Assembly: GCF_050947875.1 (NCBI RefSeq)
Contig: NC_134577.1
Coordinates: forward strand, 67,863,139 to 67,927,138
Source of the DNA: Dermacentor variabilis
Taxonomy: Eukaryota; Arthropoda; Arachnida; Ixodida; Ixodidae
Reading direction: 5' to 3'
Length of the DNA: 64,000 nt
Position 1 is the first letter of the stretch. Every line of letters starts with the position of its first letter. The notes under the pieces were generated by a model, which saw nothing but the letters and a program-made list of their open reading frames with translations, did no database searches and was not told where the DNA came from. The translations under genes were made by a program, and so were the position numbers. Positions 11,747 through 24,548 of this stretch are shown here, in pieces.

Positions 11747-11819
11747 CTTGTTGCTTCCTTTCTATGGTGCGCTGTGCCAGTTTTAGAAGGCCTAGCCGCC
11801 TGGCCTTGGGAAATAAGCG

Positions 11820-11905
11820 AACCTCATTGGTTATGCATAATTTGTGCGAATTGTGAGTGGACTCCTGCTGGCTCGGGTCTCGTTCTGAGCTGAAGGAAAG
11901 GTACA
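11820..11905 (+). repeat. Dispersed repeat family X, fragment
   Basis: GTGAGTGGACTC-TGCTGGCTCGG plus flanks match 15930-16010 and 48050-48110, which read GTGAGCGGACTC and GTAAGCTGACTC before (CT)GGCTCGG. Class unknown. Confidence 0.45.
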
Positions 11906-12621
11906 CTGCGTTTTTATGTGTGGAGCTTGTCTGAAACTTTAATGTTGTTACCAACTGTACGCTATACTGTGGCAGGCCCGGGAGTTTCCTTGTTGGTATG
12001 ATATAACAGGACTTTAAAAAATTACAATTTCTAAAGTTTACCGACTTACTTCTTATCAGTGCCTAAATATTGAGTTAGAAATCGCAGCTTTCATATGGCA
12101 AAGTAGAATAATACGTATTGCGAACGTGCATGTCGTGCATACGCTCATTAACGCACCTACTCCGTGATTGTTTTCAAAGCAAGTTTGGCCTTATTATTTT
12201 GTTAGGTTTTGTAAAACATCGTGCGAAAACATTTTTCTTCCCAACGAATAATTGCTGTTCAGGCTCTGATGAGTTGGTCAGGATGCAGTTCTGTGGAAAA
12301 CTGGTGCGATAATATATATTTTTATTATTGGTAATAGTCAAAGTAAATCTGCGTTTTCTTGTTTTTTCAAAACCCTTTATATGTAATTTCGTAGTATACC
12401 TTCATGGGAAAATCCCTAAGCGTTCTCTTTTTAAACTGTAGGAGCCTCTCTCACTTCTTTTTTTTTACCTTACCTCCGTGTTCCTACCGTCAAAAAAAAT
12501 CGGCAGAACACATCCCACGATGATTGTCAACATTAACGCGATTAGCATTCGAGCAACGTAGCGACAACATATTGCTGGGGCACCTTTTTTTTTTAACAAT
12601 CCATCAATCCGCGACACACAT
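11906..12621. other. Non-coding, nothing recognised
   Basis: AT-rich with several T runs; no motif found. Confidence 0.3.
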
Positions 12622-12936
12622 TTATTCGAGCTCGCTTGCGATTGCATATGTGGTGGGTCTGTGAATGACCCCTCCTGTTCGTGCTGTGCATGTCCTTGAA
12701 GGCCTTTTCGACATCCAACGTCCTATCTTCATAAACTCCGGAAACAGGTCGATCACACTGCTGCGCGATGGTAGAACCTCGTGCGACCATTTTGCGCGTA
12801 GCGTATCCCATACGTTGCGGGCGTCGCTGCCCATAGCCTCTCCCTGCTGTGCAGCATATCGACGTCGAGCAGCTTCGACGCGGTGTCGTTTCCGTTCTTG
12901 CAGCTCGGCGGCCGATAAGGCCCTCTTGGGTGGCAT
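12622..12936 (-). pseudogene. Short basic ORF, possible transposon remnant
   Basis: A 104-residue frame from ATG at 12936 begins MPPKRALSAAELQERKRHRV and continues with an Arg/Ala-rich charged helix, then a stretch without recognisable domain. The overlapping frame on the same strand also stays open, as if a frameshift occurred within a longer ancestral coding region. I do not recognise a function; the charged helical N-terminus is the only visible feature. Confidence 0.25.
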
Positions 12937-12945
12937 ATGTCCCAA

Positions 12946-13405
12946 CTGCGAAGGAGGCTCTGTAACCGGTTTTACACAGTATAGTCGTGATTTGCGTCAT
13001 ATAGCGGGGAGACAAGTGTAGCTCTTGTATATTGTACGGGGTGTTGCTGCGCATGCGCTATTGCTTTCCGAGCGAGAGTGACGTTTGAGGAGCTAGAAGC
13101 AGACAGCGGCAGCACGCCAAAGTGGGGGTAGTGAGCGAAGGATGCGAATGCCATTAAAAAAACGCTTCGAACGAACTTGAACTGCCGATACCACATCTAG
13201 TAATCGCCCGTCACAGTAGAACGATAAAAAGATTGATGAGCTCCTTATGTTGCACTCGAGTGAGATGTACGCTGTAGTGCAGGGGTCTGTTGGTCAGTTC
13301 TAGGGCTTCATCGCGCTACGTTTGAACGGTATAACTTATAGCGATTTCTTTTGCTCAGTTGTATGCCACTCTTATCCACTGTTAACGGCTGGCTGACAAC
13401 CCTTA
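12946..13405. other. Non-coding, nothing recognised
   Basis: No motif or repeat found before the microsatellite tail of the next element. Confidence 0.3.
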
Positions 13406-13436
<31 letters not shown>

Positions 13437-15560
13437 CTTCTTCCTGATTACGCCCACTGCAGGGCAAAGGCCTCTCCCATACTTCTCCAACTACCCAGGT
13501 CATGTACTAATTGCGGCCATGTTGGTCCTGCAAACTTCTTAATCTCATCCGCCCACCTAACTTTCTGCCGCCCTCTGATACGCTTCCCTTCTCTTGGTAT
13601 CAAGTCCGTAACCCTTAATGACCATCGGTTATCTTTCCTTCTCACTACATGTCCAGCATGCAAATGGGCATGTCCAGCCCATGCCCATTTCTTTTTCTTG
13701 ATTTCAACTAAGATATCAGTAACTCGCGTTTGTTCCCTCACCCAATCTGCTCTTTTCTTATCCCTTAACGTCACACCCATCATTCTTCTTTCCATAACTC
13801 GTTGCGTCGTCCTCAATTTAAGTAGAACCCTTTTCGTAAGCCTCCAGGTTTCTGCCCCGTAAGTAAGTACTGGTAAGACACAGCTGTTATATATTTTACT
13901 CTTGATAGATAATGGCAACCTGCTGTTCATGATCTGACAATGCCTGCCGAACGCAACCCAGCCGATTCTTATTCTTCTGATTATTTCAGTCTCATGATCC
14001 GGATCCGCAGTCACTACCTGTCCTAAGTAGATGTATTCCCTTACCACTTCCAGTGCCTCACTACCTATCGTAAATTCCTGTTCTCTTCCGAGACTGTTAA
14101 ACATTAATTTAGTTTTCTGCAGATTAATTTTTAGACCCGCCCTTCGGCTTTGTCCCTCCAGGTCAGTGAGCATGCATTGCAGTTGGTCCCCTAAGTTACT
14201 AAGCAAGGCAATACCATCAGCGAATCGCAAGTTACTAAGGTATTCTCCATTAACTCTTATCCCAAATTCTTCCCAATCCAGGTCTCTGAATACCTCCTGT
14301 AAACACGCTGTGAATAGCATTGGAAAGATCGTATCTCCCTGCCTGACGCCTTTGTTTATTGGGATTTTGTTGCTTTCTTTATGGAGGACTACGGTGGCTG
14401 TGGAGACGCTATAGATATCGTCCAGTATTTTTACATACGGCTCGTCTATACCCTGATTCCGCAATGCCTCCATGACTGCTGAGGTTTCGACTGAATCAAA
14501 CGCTTTCTCGTAATGAATGAAAGCTATATATAAGGGTTGGTTATATTCCGCACATTTCTCTATCACCTGATTGATAGTGTGAATATGGTCTATTGTTGTG
14601 TAGCCTTTACGGAATCCTGCCTGGTCCTTTGGTTGACGGAAGTCTAAGGTGTTCCTTATTCTATTTGTGATTACCTTAGTAAATAGTTTGTAGGCAACGG
14701 ACAGTAAGCTGATAGGTCTATAATTTTTCAAGTCTTTGGCATCCCCTTTCTTATGGATTAGGATTATGTTCGCGTTCTTCCAAGATTCCGGTACGCTCGA
14801 AGTCATGAGGCATTGTGTATACAGGGTGGCCAGTTTCTCTAGAACAATCTGCCCACCATCCTTCAACAAATCTACTGTTACCTGATCCTCCCCGGCTGCC
14901 TTCCCCCTTTGCATAGCTCCCAAGGCTTTCTTTACTTCTTCCGGCGTTACCTGTGGGATTTCGAATCCCTCTAGACTATTGTCTCTTCCATTATCGTCGG
15001 GGTGCCACTGGTGCTGTATAAATCTCTATAGAACTCCTCAGCCACTTGAACGATCTCATCCATATTAGTAATGATATTGCCGGCTTTGTCTCTTAACGCA
15101 TACATCTGATTTTTGCCAATTCCTAGTTTCTTCACTGCTTTTAGGCTTCCTTCGTTCCTGAGAGCATGTTCAATTCTATCCATATTATACTTCCTTATGT
15201 CAGCAGTCTTACGCTTGTTGATTAACTTCGAAAGTTCTACCAGTTCTATTCTAGCTGTAGTGTTAGAGGCTTTCATACATTGGCGTTTCTTGATCAGATC
15301 TTTCGTCTCATGCGATAGCTTACTGGTATCCTGTCTAACGGAGTTACCATCGACATCTATTGCACACTCCTTAACGATGCCCACAAGATTGTCGTTCATT
15401 GCTTCAACACTAAGGTCCTCTTTTTGAGTTAAAGCCGAATATCTGTTCTGCAGCTTGATCTGGAATTCCTCTATTTTCCCTCTTACCGCTAACTCATTGA
15501 TCGGCTTCTTGTGTACCAGTTTCTTCCGTTCCCTCCTCAGGTCTAGGCTAATTCGAGTTC
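13406..15560 (-). mobile_element. RTE-type LINE, copy 1, 5'-truncated
   Basis: This minus-strand element has the RT domain and the C-terminal tail of RTE elements (AGHVVRRKDNRWSLRVTD, then GKRIRGRQKVRW and W-LV-D). It ends in a (GAA)n microsatellite at 13406-13443, as RTE elements end in short tandem repeats. The 5' edge at about 15560 lies in the linker between endonuclease and RT, so the endonuclease is missing. It shares its 3' sequence closely with the fragment at 46672-47250. Confidence 0.85.
13448..15399 (-). pseudogene. RTE reverse transcriptase pseudogene
   Basis: Two open segments (14971-15399, 142 codons; 13448-14923, 491 codons) belong to one coding region, separated by a frameshift near 14985-14995. 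RT blocks are clear: NYRPISLLSVAYKLFTKV, QAGFRKGYTT, GVRQGD and NLRFADGIALLS. Two catalytic aspartates are lost. The motif A Asp is His (AFIHYEKAFDSV, residue 137 of the longer segment, codon at 14513-14515). The second Asp of FADD is Gly (residue 237, codon at 14213-14215). The enzyme would be inactive even if the frameshift were absent. Confidence 0.85.
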
Positions 15561-16060
15561 TTTAGCCATTTAGCTTTGCGTGCTTGGCGTTCCTAAAACG
15601 CCTTCTTTCTCCATACGAACCTGTGTTTGAGTGACTGTTTTCTCCGCACTGATCGGTCTTTCTGTCATTGCTTTCAAGGCGAAAGCTGAACGTCTCGCAA
15701 AATTTTATGGCATGATCCTGATATCGGTGCTCAGCCAAAGATAATATTTCAGATTGAAACAACGAGTGGGTTGTCCTCTGCAGCGCTTTCTAGTGGGTCG
15801 TTCTCTTCAGCGCTCTTGCTCTGGAAACGCTGCTCGTGCTGAGAGTCCGTGCCCTGCCCTAATGGTTGGTACCAAAACGCCGGTGCCTAATGAACGCCTT
15901 TACGATTTCATCATTATTCTAGCATTCACATTAGCAGAGCAAAGTGATTTAGCTGTGAGCGGACTCTAACTGGCTCGGAGCTCTCTCTCAGAGGTGAAGG
16001 GCAGCTTCGCCGCGCTTTTGGAGGGTGGACCGCCTGCAGAAAACAAGAAAAAGACAACGG
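15561..16060 (+). repeat. Dispersed repeat family X, long copy
   Basis: Similar in order to 47815-48170. Shared words include TCTCCGCACTGATCGGTCTTT against TCTCCGTACAGATCGGTCTTT, AAGCTGAACGT against AACCTGAACGT, and the TAGCAGA(G/A)CAAAGT, AGCTGT and GACTC blocks near the end. This copy carries extra sequence in the middle. No coding capacity; likely a non-autonomous DNA element, class unknown. Confidence 0.45.
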
Positions 16061-16525
16061 GACATTGAGGGACGCTGCAGTTCAACCAGCGTTACTGCGT
16101 GGAAGAATAGTGCCGACATATTGAAATGCTCAAACATGGCGCATGCGTAGGACTTCTCGCCACATACATGTAGCATGCAACATACTAGGTAAAAGCAATG
16201 GTTCTCTTTCTTTAAAAGGAAAACCGCCTACTCGGGCTCTTTCGGCGGTTTCCGTCGGGGATCGGTGGTGCAAGGTCGGACTTCCCCTGCCGATAGTAAA
16301 AAGGCTCTGATGATGCAAATGGCACGTGTTCTCGTGCGCAGCGGTGTTGCGGAATTGTTTCTCCCCTTTAGAGACGCACGTGCGTTCGTGCGAGAGCATT
16401 CAGCGGCGACTGAAGAAGGTTTAGATGCCGTGGTGAAGCCGTTCAGCGGCGTGCTCGAAAAGAACGGCCCTCCTCATTTTCTCGGCCACCGTCTTCTCGA
16501 GTGGCCGAGAAGAGTTTCTCGAGCA

Positions 16526-16866
16526 CGGGGAGTGTTTAACGCCTGCCTCACCTCCGCCGCGGGTCGGGCCGGTATTGCACTAACTTCGGGATCGGCCCAC
16601 GGACGAGGAATGCTTAACACCCGCTTCACCTTTGCCGCGGGTCGGCCCGGCATTGCGCTATCTCTGGGATCGGCCGACGTATGGGGAGTTTTTTTGCTTA
16701 CCACAATGACAAGAAAACTTCCTTGGACGGTAGAGGTATACAGTTTCGCTGTAAAAGCGACCGACGATTACACTTCTTGGTAATGCGATCTCTTGCGCTG
16801 ATTCTTTCAAGCGGTAGTAAGAATACATACAAGCTGATTCTTTCATGTGGTAGTAAGAATACAAAA
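16526..16866 (+). repeat. 80-bp tandem duplication and a 37-bp tandem pair
   Basis: GCCGCGGGTCGG(G/C)CCGG(T/C)ATTGC recurs with an 80-base period between 16526 and 16684. The open frame across it (about 16265-16783) reads a repeated AAGR-GIAL-GSA block and is a by-product of composition. At 16797-16866 the word GCTGATTCTTTCA plus GGTAGTAAGAATACA is repeated with a 37-base period. A small inverted repeat, TCTCGGCCAC and GTGGCCGAGA, lies near 16480-16510. Confidence 0.6.
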
Positions 16867-17219
16867 ATATACAAGAGTCTACCCGTGTAAGCAGGGCCTG
16901 TCAGTCCCCGGGGCCTGATTTGTCACATAAACAGGAATGAAGATATATACTGTTTTGCATGTAAAAACAAGCAATGAAAAAAGAAAGGTTAACCGAAAGT
17001 GAGTTCTATCAATAGAGAGAAGAGAGAGAGACAACCTTACTGGCCCATAATGAAATGGAATGCGTTAAGCGTCTGATGGGGTGTCTCCCTCTTCACGGGC
17101 TCTATATGCTTACAGGGCCGCCTGGCCCCTGAGGATCAGTCAGAGCTGGTCTTGTAAGGCGGGGCTAGATAGCATGATCTCCCATCGCGAGTAAAGAGTG
17201 GGGATAGTACGGAGGTTAG

Positions 17220-18131
17220 TTATGAGCATAGGTGGGGGTGGTCTTTAGAAAAATTGCACTCTCCTACGACGTACCGAAGGGTGTCTAGTGCATTGCAGTG
17301 AGGACATGGGAACTTGTATCTTTCTTGGTATACTTTGTTCCGGAGGCAGGGATGGAGAAAGGATGCTGCCTGGATTTGCCTGTATATTGTTTGTTCGGCT
17401 CTGGTCAAAGAGTGGTGGGAGAGCGTGAATGTCTTCCTACTGTCCCTGTAATACTTGACTATATATATGTAACTTGTGGTGGGTTGCCTTCCCCTTGCCT
17501 CCTCCTCGGTGGCCTAGGAGTTGAGCGCTCGGGCCTGTTGATGAGCATATTCTTTGCCCTCAATTGAGGAGTGGGCCGAGGCCCACAGTAGTTAGTGTGT
17601 TTGTTTAGGAGGCGTAGCTTTCTCGAGGATTTTTAGTGCCGCAAGGGACACCCAGCCAGATCTGTAGTTCTTGTATGCAGCTTGTGAGTCCGTGACGATC
17701 TTGGTGACGTTAGGTCGCGGGAGTGCGAGGGCTATCGACGCTTCTTCTGCTTCCTCCGAAAACGGAGTGTTGATTGATGGGCAGGTAACCAGCATTTTTA
17801 GCCCAGTGACCATGACTGTTGCCCTCGTGGAGCGTTTGGACAGAGAGGCGTCTGTATATTGAACAGTGTCGTCTTTCTCCAGGGTCTTGGAAGTGGCTCT
17901 TGCCCAGGCGTCGCGTCGTCCGGCGTGCCTTGTGGAGTTCATGTTGCGCGGTAGTGGTTTGCATTCTAGCTTCTCACTCCACTTTTCGGGTAATTGGCCG
18001 TGGCGGGTGTAGTGCGATTTTTGCCATCGGATCTTGCGGAGGACGCTTCTGCCCGCCTTGGTCTGGCTAAGGCGTACCATTTGATTGGATAGGTGGGCTT
18101 CTACGAGCTCGGCTACTGTGTTGTGGACTGT
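17220..18131 (-). pseudogene. RNase H and C-terminal zinc region of I-type ORF2
   Basis: The frame at 17592-18131 reads TVHNTVAELVEAHLSNQ, then RNase H blocks VQYTDASLS, SEEAEEASIALAL and IVTDSQAAYKNYRSG, giving the D, E and D catalytic positions. The His-containing block is not visible, probably because of a deletion or frameshift. At 17220-17408 the C-terminal CPHCNALDTLRYVVGEC motif follows in another frame. It is the continuation of 20348-22869, displaced by the insertion. Confidence 0.75.
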
Positions 18132-20347
18132 CATTTATTTATTTATTTATTTATTGGTTACCTGCATCGCCCCGTTGGGCATTACAGCAGGGAGGTCATG
18201 AACATGAATGAATACATGAACAAATTATTTCAACGCGTGGAAAAAAGCATCGTTTTCTGTAATGTATACAATGCTCGATGGCAAACTGTTCCAATCTCGA
18301 ACAGATCTAACAAAAAGGAATAACGGAAGACGTCATCCCTACGAGAAAATTCTCTGACCTTCAAACAGTGGTCAGGTCGCTTAGATATGTAGTGTGGTGC
18401 CTGGATATATTGTTTGCGGTTTATACCTGTTTTAGAATAGTAAATATAACGGAAAAATTTTAATCTGATATGCCTTCTACGATCCTTCAGCTCTTGCCAT
18501 TTAAGTTTAAGTTTGCTTTCTGTCATGCTAAGCTGCCGGCTATAGTTACCAAGAACAAATCTAACTGCCCTATTATGGATTTTTTAAAATTTATTTATAA
18601 GCTCAGAGGTGTGGGTCCCAACAAACACATCCATATTCAAGTGTTGAACGTACATGACTGAAATACAACTGCGTCTTTAAGCTACTCGGTAAATGACTGA
18701 AATTGTGCCGCAAGAATTTCAGAACTGATGCTGGCTTATTTCCAATACAGTTGACATGCTTGTTCCATCGTAAATCAGAAGTAAGAAACACACCTAGATA
18801 TTTAAATTCCTTGCTTATTTTTAGGGTTGAATCATGAATTCTAGACCTATACGGATGATTATCTCGTTTTTTTGTGAAGGTGACGTGAACAGTCTTATTT
18901 ATATTTAATGACATATCCCAACACACACACCAGTTTGCTATAGTGTTCAGGTCAACTTGCAGGATTTGTGAATCGGAAATGGCATCTAAGACTTTATAAA
19001 CAACACAATCATCGGCAAACATCCTGAATGAAGGCTGTATACCACCCGAAATATCGTTAATATACAGCAAGAACAATAGTGGCCTCAACACTGAGCCTTG
19101 GGGGAACTCCCGACGTAATTGACGCATATTGCGAAGATATACCGCTCAGAACTACAGCCTGTATCCGCAATGACAAATATTCACCAATCCAGGCTATTAT
19201 TTTACCATCCAAGTTATAAGCTTTTAATTTGAAGAGTAGGAGACTGTGTGCGACTACATCAAACGCTTTACTGAAATCTAAGAAAACGCAGTCCACAGCT
19301 TGTTGCTTATCAACTGCCGAGGCTAAATCGTGAATAAACTCTACCAACTGTGTATTGCAAAATAAACCACGCCTGAAACCATGTTGGCTGGGGCTTAGGA
19401 GATTATGATTAGTTAAATGGGCCATAACACAACTGTATATTACATGCGACATAATTTTGGAGGTTATGCTAGTCAAGGAAACGGTCCTGTAGTTCTGAAC
19501 GGAGTTACGCACCCCACTCTTATGTATTGGCACGACTCGCGCTAATTTCCAATCGTCAGGCATGTCAATTTCATTGAGAGACTTCTGAAACATCCGGACG
19601 AAATAAAAGCATAATGCGTCCGCACAATTCCGTATGATAGCGGCAGGAATGTCATCAAGGCCGCATGCCTTAGCCTGGTTCACATCTTTTAATAATTTAC
19701 GGGTACGATCGACACAAAAGGTGACTTCTGGCATGCGGTTCATTTCAGCAGCTAATTCAAAGCACACAGTACGTGAGCTAGACGGCAAAAACACCGATGA
19801 AAAATAACGGCTAAAAATTTCAACTTCACACTCATTATCATGAATAATTGGTTCCTCATTTTTCAAAGCAGGTATTGATTTGTTGTCTTTGCCATTACGC
19901 TTCACACACCTCCAAAATTCTTTGGTATCCCTGGCAAGTCTTTCTCCTACATTAAAGAAATACAAGTCCTTAGCGATGTCGGACTTTTGCCTAAATTTTT
20001 TGTTGCTTTCAGCAAGGCCAAATGCTCTGACGAATTAGACACCTTGTATCTTTGATAATTCGTCGCTGTCGTCTAACAAGGGCACATAACTCTGTTAAAC
20101 CAGGGTTTGTCTCGAGCTCGCCTACTTGATATAACTCGTGATGGGACAAAAGCTTCACGTAGTTCAAACAACTTCAATTTGAAAGTATTCCACAGTTGTT
20201 CGATATCTAGATTATCTGCGAGTGCATCAAAAGTTGGAAAGAACGACTCGAAAGCAGCGCTAATCGCTTCGTAGCTGGCCCTGCTGTAGGCATAAATCTT
20301 TCGACTAGGTGTTTTTGCAACCTTCACATACAGAACTGATAAATCTG
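18132..20347 (-). mobile_element. CR1-like LINE, 5'-truncated, inserted in the I-type LINE
   Basis: On the minus strand it starts within the linker after the endonuclease and contains a full RT. Blocks seen are WKLARVVPIHKSG, SPSQHGFRRG, VFLDFSKAFDVV, FPQGSVLRPLLFLLYINDI, RMFADDCVVYK, YLGVFLTSDLRWNKHV and LEYGCVCWDP. It ends in a (TAAA)n tail at 18134-18164. A frameshift occurs around 19060-19130 and stops follow before 18600. No target-site duplication was found. Confidence 0.85.
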
Positions 20348-22869
20348 CTAGAACAACCCGATTTGAAGTAATTTTGTCGTGGATGAACTCATGGGAATAC
20401 CCAGGGCCTGCTTCGTGGCTTTCCTGATTATTGCGTCAAGTTCTAAGGCATCCTTCTTGAGGAGTTGCAGGTACGGCGCTGCGTAGACGATTCGTGAGAT
20501 AACAAAGGCCTGAATGAGGCGCAAGGTGTCCGATTCCTTCAGACCCCTCCGCCTGTTGGCCACTCGTCTTATCATGTTCAAGATCTGGTCCGACGTGAGC
20601 TTGATTTTTCTGATCATGGCTGTTGCCTTGCCGTCTGCCTGGACCAGGAGATCCAGGATCCTGAATTGAGGTACCTGGAGGATGCGGATTCCTTCAAAAG
20701 TGATTTCTATGTTTTCTGCTTGTTTCCCTGATGCATGTGGTCTGACAATGGTCAGCTCCGACTTTAGAGGCGAACAGCAAGGGCCGCAGGTCTTCGCATA
20801 GCTGTCGACAGTGTCAGCCGCTTTTTTGAGCGTGTTTTCCATCCAGCCATCCGACCCTGCCCTCGCAGTCCAGAGGGTGATGTCGTCGGCATATAATGCA
20901 TGGCCCAGACCGTCTGTTGATTCGAGAAGCTTGGGCAACGGCAGGAGAGCCATGTTGAATAGGAGGGGAGAAAGGACCGAACCTTGCGGCGTTCCTCGAT
21001 CCCCCAGGGTGATCGGTTGGGATGTCTCCTCTCCTATTCTGATCCTAGCCGTTGCGGTTACGAAGAAAGTCTCGGATACAGTTGTACGTTTTCGCTCCAC
21101 CACCCGTGTTGCGTAGGTTGCGGAGGACACTTTCATACGTGACGTTATCAAAGGCACCTGTGAGGTTTAGCGCTAGTAGCGCTCGCGGCGCCTGCTTCGT
21201 TGCCCGCTTAATTACCAGCTCGTTGAGTTGTACGAAAACATCCTGGGAGCCCAGGTGTCATACATTGTCTCCGGCATCTGATCGGTGGCATCCAGATGTC
21301 GCTGCAACCTTTTGAGTACCATGAGTTCCATGACCTTCCCCACGCAGAACGTGAGGGATATCGGTCGCATGTTGTCGATGTGAGGTGTCTTCCCAGGCTT
21401 GGGTATGAAGCGGAATTCTGCCTCTTTACATTTCTGTGCAAGTTTGCCAGACTCCCAGAGCCGGTTGATATACTCGAGCAGCTCTCTGCGGGCCTTGTGC
21501 TCGAGGTTGTTGAGTAACTGGTAGGTAATGGTATCGGGTCCCGGCGCGCTGCCCCTGTTGCTCTCGGAGATTACCGAGGCCAGCTCGATGTCAGTGAATG
21601 GCTTGTCCTTCGCTTCATTGGTAGGTCTTGCGTATTCGGGGGGTGCGATATCACCCTTCTCCGTTTTCAGGTACTTGGCCTTCAATTCGTTGACGAGTTT
21701 GTCGGCACCCCCAGTATAGTCGTTGAGGGTGCGCGTGAGGCATCGATTTGTGGCGCTCTTGCTGCGGAGAGGATCGATCAGGTGACAAAGAGGGCACCAC
21801 GTCTCCCTGGTAGACAGGGTGCCTGCAGCCCATCACACACACTCAGTCAGTTCTCTCTGCACAGCTTGGACGCGTATTCAGCGGCGTGCTTGTTGAGATT
21901 ATGGATGCGTTTGTGAAGTTTCTTGTTGTATCGTTGTTTCTTCCAGCACCTGGTGAGGCTGTGTCGTGTTTCCCAAAGGTGGGCAAGCGTTGCATCTACG
22001 CAGAGTATCTGCAGTGTGGTCACAATTTTCTGGGTGTATTTTTCTACCAGCTCGAGGTGATTCATAGCCCATTCCCCATAAGGTTTGGTGCTGTTCGTGT
22101 CCTCGTCTTCGTCGGCTGCTTGGCTTTTTCGAAGTTTGTCCCAGTCAGTTATCTTTGTTGTTCCCATTCGGACTTTGAACGCGGGCGCCCTGATCGTAAT
22201 ATTGAGTATATCGTCTTTCGACCCCAGGTTCACCCCCATGTTCTGCCACGACACGTCCAAGGTTCCACTCACCAGGGTAAGGTTTGGAGTGGTGTCCCGG
22301 GTCGTACTTGTGCCCATGCGGGTGGGAGTGTCTTGTTCGTTGAGTGGGGCTAGGTTGTGCTGATCCATGAGGTTCGCCAGTACCCTGCCTCTCTTGGAGC
22401 AAAATTTGTAGCCCAATATTGAGTGAGGTGCATTGAAATATCCTAATAGCAATAGAGGTCGGCTGCCCGCCTCTCCCTTGCTGTCGATTAACGTGCCCTC
22501 TATGTCCAGGTTCTTCTTGGAGGGCCGACAGTATGCATTGAGTATAAAGATGTTCTCTTTGCTTCCTATGCCCCTGCTGTGAATTTTCAAGAGAACGTGT
22601 TCGAACGCTCTCTGGCTGGTCATGTACTGCGTCGCAGCTATGTTGCTTCGGACTAGGATCGCTGTGCTTTTCTCACTGGGATCGGTGTATGTGACGTACC
22701 CCGGGAGTTTGGGTCGCGAGTTCGTTTCTTGTATTGCAAGGATATCCGGTTTGTGTTCCGCATTATCTATGTATTGCTGTAATTCCCCTATTTTGTCCTT
22801 GATTCCTCGACAGCTCCATTGGGCTAAGGTCGTTGCATCTTCTTTCCTATTTTTATGCCTGTCCGCCAT
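20348..22869 (-). pseudogene. I-type ORF2: endonuclease and reverse transcriptase
   Basis: Three open segments form one decayed ORF2. 21847-22869 is the APE-like endonuclease (AQWSCRGIKDKIGEL, ILAIQETN). Its catalytic GDFNAPH is GYFNAPH (residue 144) and the GSDH block reads GSKDDIL, so it is inactive. 21212-21685 holds the start of the RT (NRGSAPGPDTITYQLL, MRPISLT). 20348-21157 holds GTPQGSVLSPLLFN and an intact YADDITLW, then the thumb region ending KQALGIPMSSSTTKLLQIG. The frame shifts between segments. Confidence 0.8.
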
Positions 22870-22979
22870 CTTGGCTCAGATTGGTAGTCGTGAGACTACT
22901 TCCCATACACGGTTTCCCATACGGGGCTCCCTTTATTTAGCTTTTTGAGTGGTTAGTATGAGCTGGTTGACATTAGCTT

Positions 22980-24476
22980 CTAGCGCGTCGAACTTTCCAT
23001 CTTGGACGTTACCAAGCCGATCTGGCTGGCAAGCTGTGTGGCCATCTCGGTGAAGGATTGAATGGGCTTGGCCCGCGCCGGTTCCTCAGACGGACTCAAT
23101 TCAATTTTCTCTGCCTCCATAGCTGTTACCGGGGGCTCTGGCTGAGCGTCCCTCTTATCAATCTTGCGTTTTGGATCATCCTCGCTGCTTTTCGATTTTT
23201 CTAATGCCTCCATGCGCGCAAGAAGCGCGCTGACTTGCTCATTTTGCTTAACCACAAGCACTTTGAGTTGCATGTATTCCTCACAATCTTTCGTGGGAGT
23301 CTTGGTAAGGGGAGGGAAATCTTTGTTGCTAAGAGCGACAGGAGATCTGTTTTCCCAGCCTACCTGCTTAGCGGCGTTCCTCGTTGGCGTCTTACTCCGG
23401 GTCTTCGACCTTGGGCGCGACTCCCGGTGGCGCCCGCTGCAGCTGCACCCGGCCCCGTTACCCGGTGACGACGCTCTCGAGCCTGGCCTTGAGGCGCACC
23501 TGCTGTTCCGCCCTCGTTCGCCGTCACGGAAAGAGAGCGGTTCCGGTGCTTTGACGTAGCTGCTCCCTCCAGATGTGGTGGTTTGGAGGCTTCTTTGGAC
23601 GTGTCGTTGGTATCTCTGCGCTCCCACCGGCGTTTCCGCACCACGTACGGAATCTTGAAGTGAGCTTTGCACACCTTGTCTGCGGTCAAATGTTCGCCTC
23701 CGCAGAGGTCACACTGGGGGGGTACACTTGCGCTGTTCATCAGGATTACGAGCACCGCATCCTCGGCAGATCCGGTCTGCCCGATTCGGGCAAGCAACCA
23801 TGCGTGACCCAGGCGACCGCACTGATAGGAAATATTTATCTGTTTTCTGCATAACGAGCATTTGGTGAGCAGGCCACCGTAACGGACGTTGTTCGGCACT
23901 TTATGTCCATTGAAGGCGATCACCACAGACACGACTGTTGGCGATGCGGTTGGCCTCTACAGCAGTGGGATTATATTCGTTGACGATGTTCTCGTTGATT
24001 TCTTGAACCATGTCTCCGAAGGGGACGCCTCGTATGACTCCCTTGGTCATGCCACGGGGGGCCGATTCGTAGGCGCTGACCGCGTGCTCATTGCCTTGGA
24101 CGACAATCTGGGTGACTCCCACGTACCGGTTAGCATTTTCTCTCTTCGAAGTACTGCTGACAACTATGTTTTGCTGGTAATTGGGGCATATCGCGTCCCG
24201 GATACAATCTTCTTTGGTGATTTCCGCCGCAGCATAAATGGCCCGGCCAACTTCCATCAGGCGGACCTTGCTGATATTGATACACCCGCGTGGTCTCACC
24301 ACGATTTTCGTATCGTCTCTGGGCAATGCAGGCATGTGCGCTCCCTTGATTAACTTATCTTTGGTGTTCACGGGTCCATGACCAGCACCGGAGGGTTTTG
24401 ATTGGAGTGCTTTGGGTAGACCGAGGTCTTGCTGACGTGACCGGGACTTGCGTTCACCGGCTATTGTTACGATCAT
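22980..24476 (-). pseudogene. I-type ORF1 (gag-like, zinc knuckle)
   Basis: Overlapping frames at 23901-24476, 23360-23932 and 22980-23672 represent one frame-shifted ORF1. The first has a globular region with DDTKIVVRPRGCINISKV. The second has two cysteine motifs: one damaged (SYQCGRLGHAW) and CDLCGGEHLTADKVC, followed by KIPYVVRKRRWERRD. The third has an Arg/Ser-rich stretch and a coiled-coil-like segment (EYMQLKVLVVKQNEQVSAL). This is the usual layout of I/R1-group ORF1 nucleic-acid-binding proteins. Confidence 0.7.
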
Positions 24477-24548
24477 CCTGCGGAGGTACTGCTCTGCAAA
24501 CCTATCTCAGCCCGCTGCAGTTGTTTCGATTGACCCGCGGGGGTGGCG

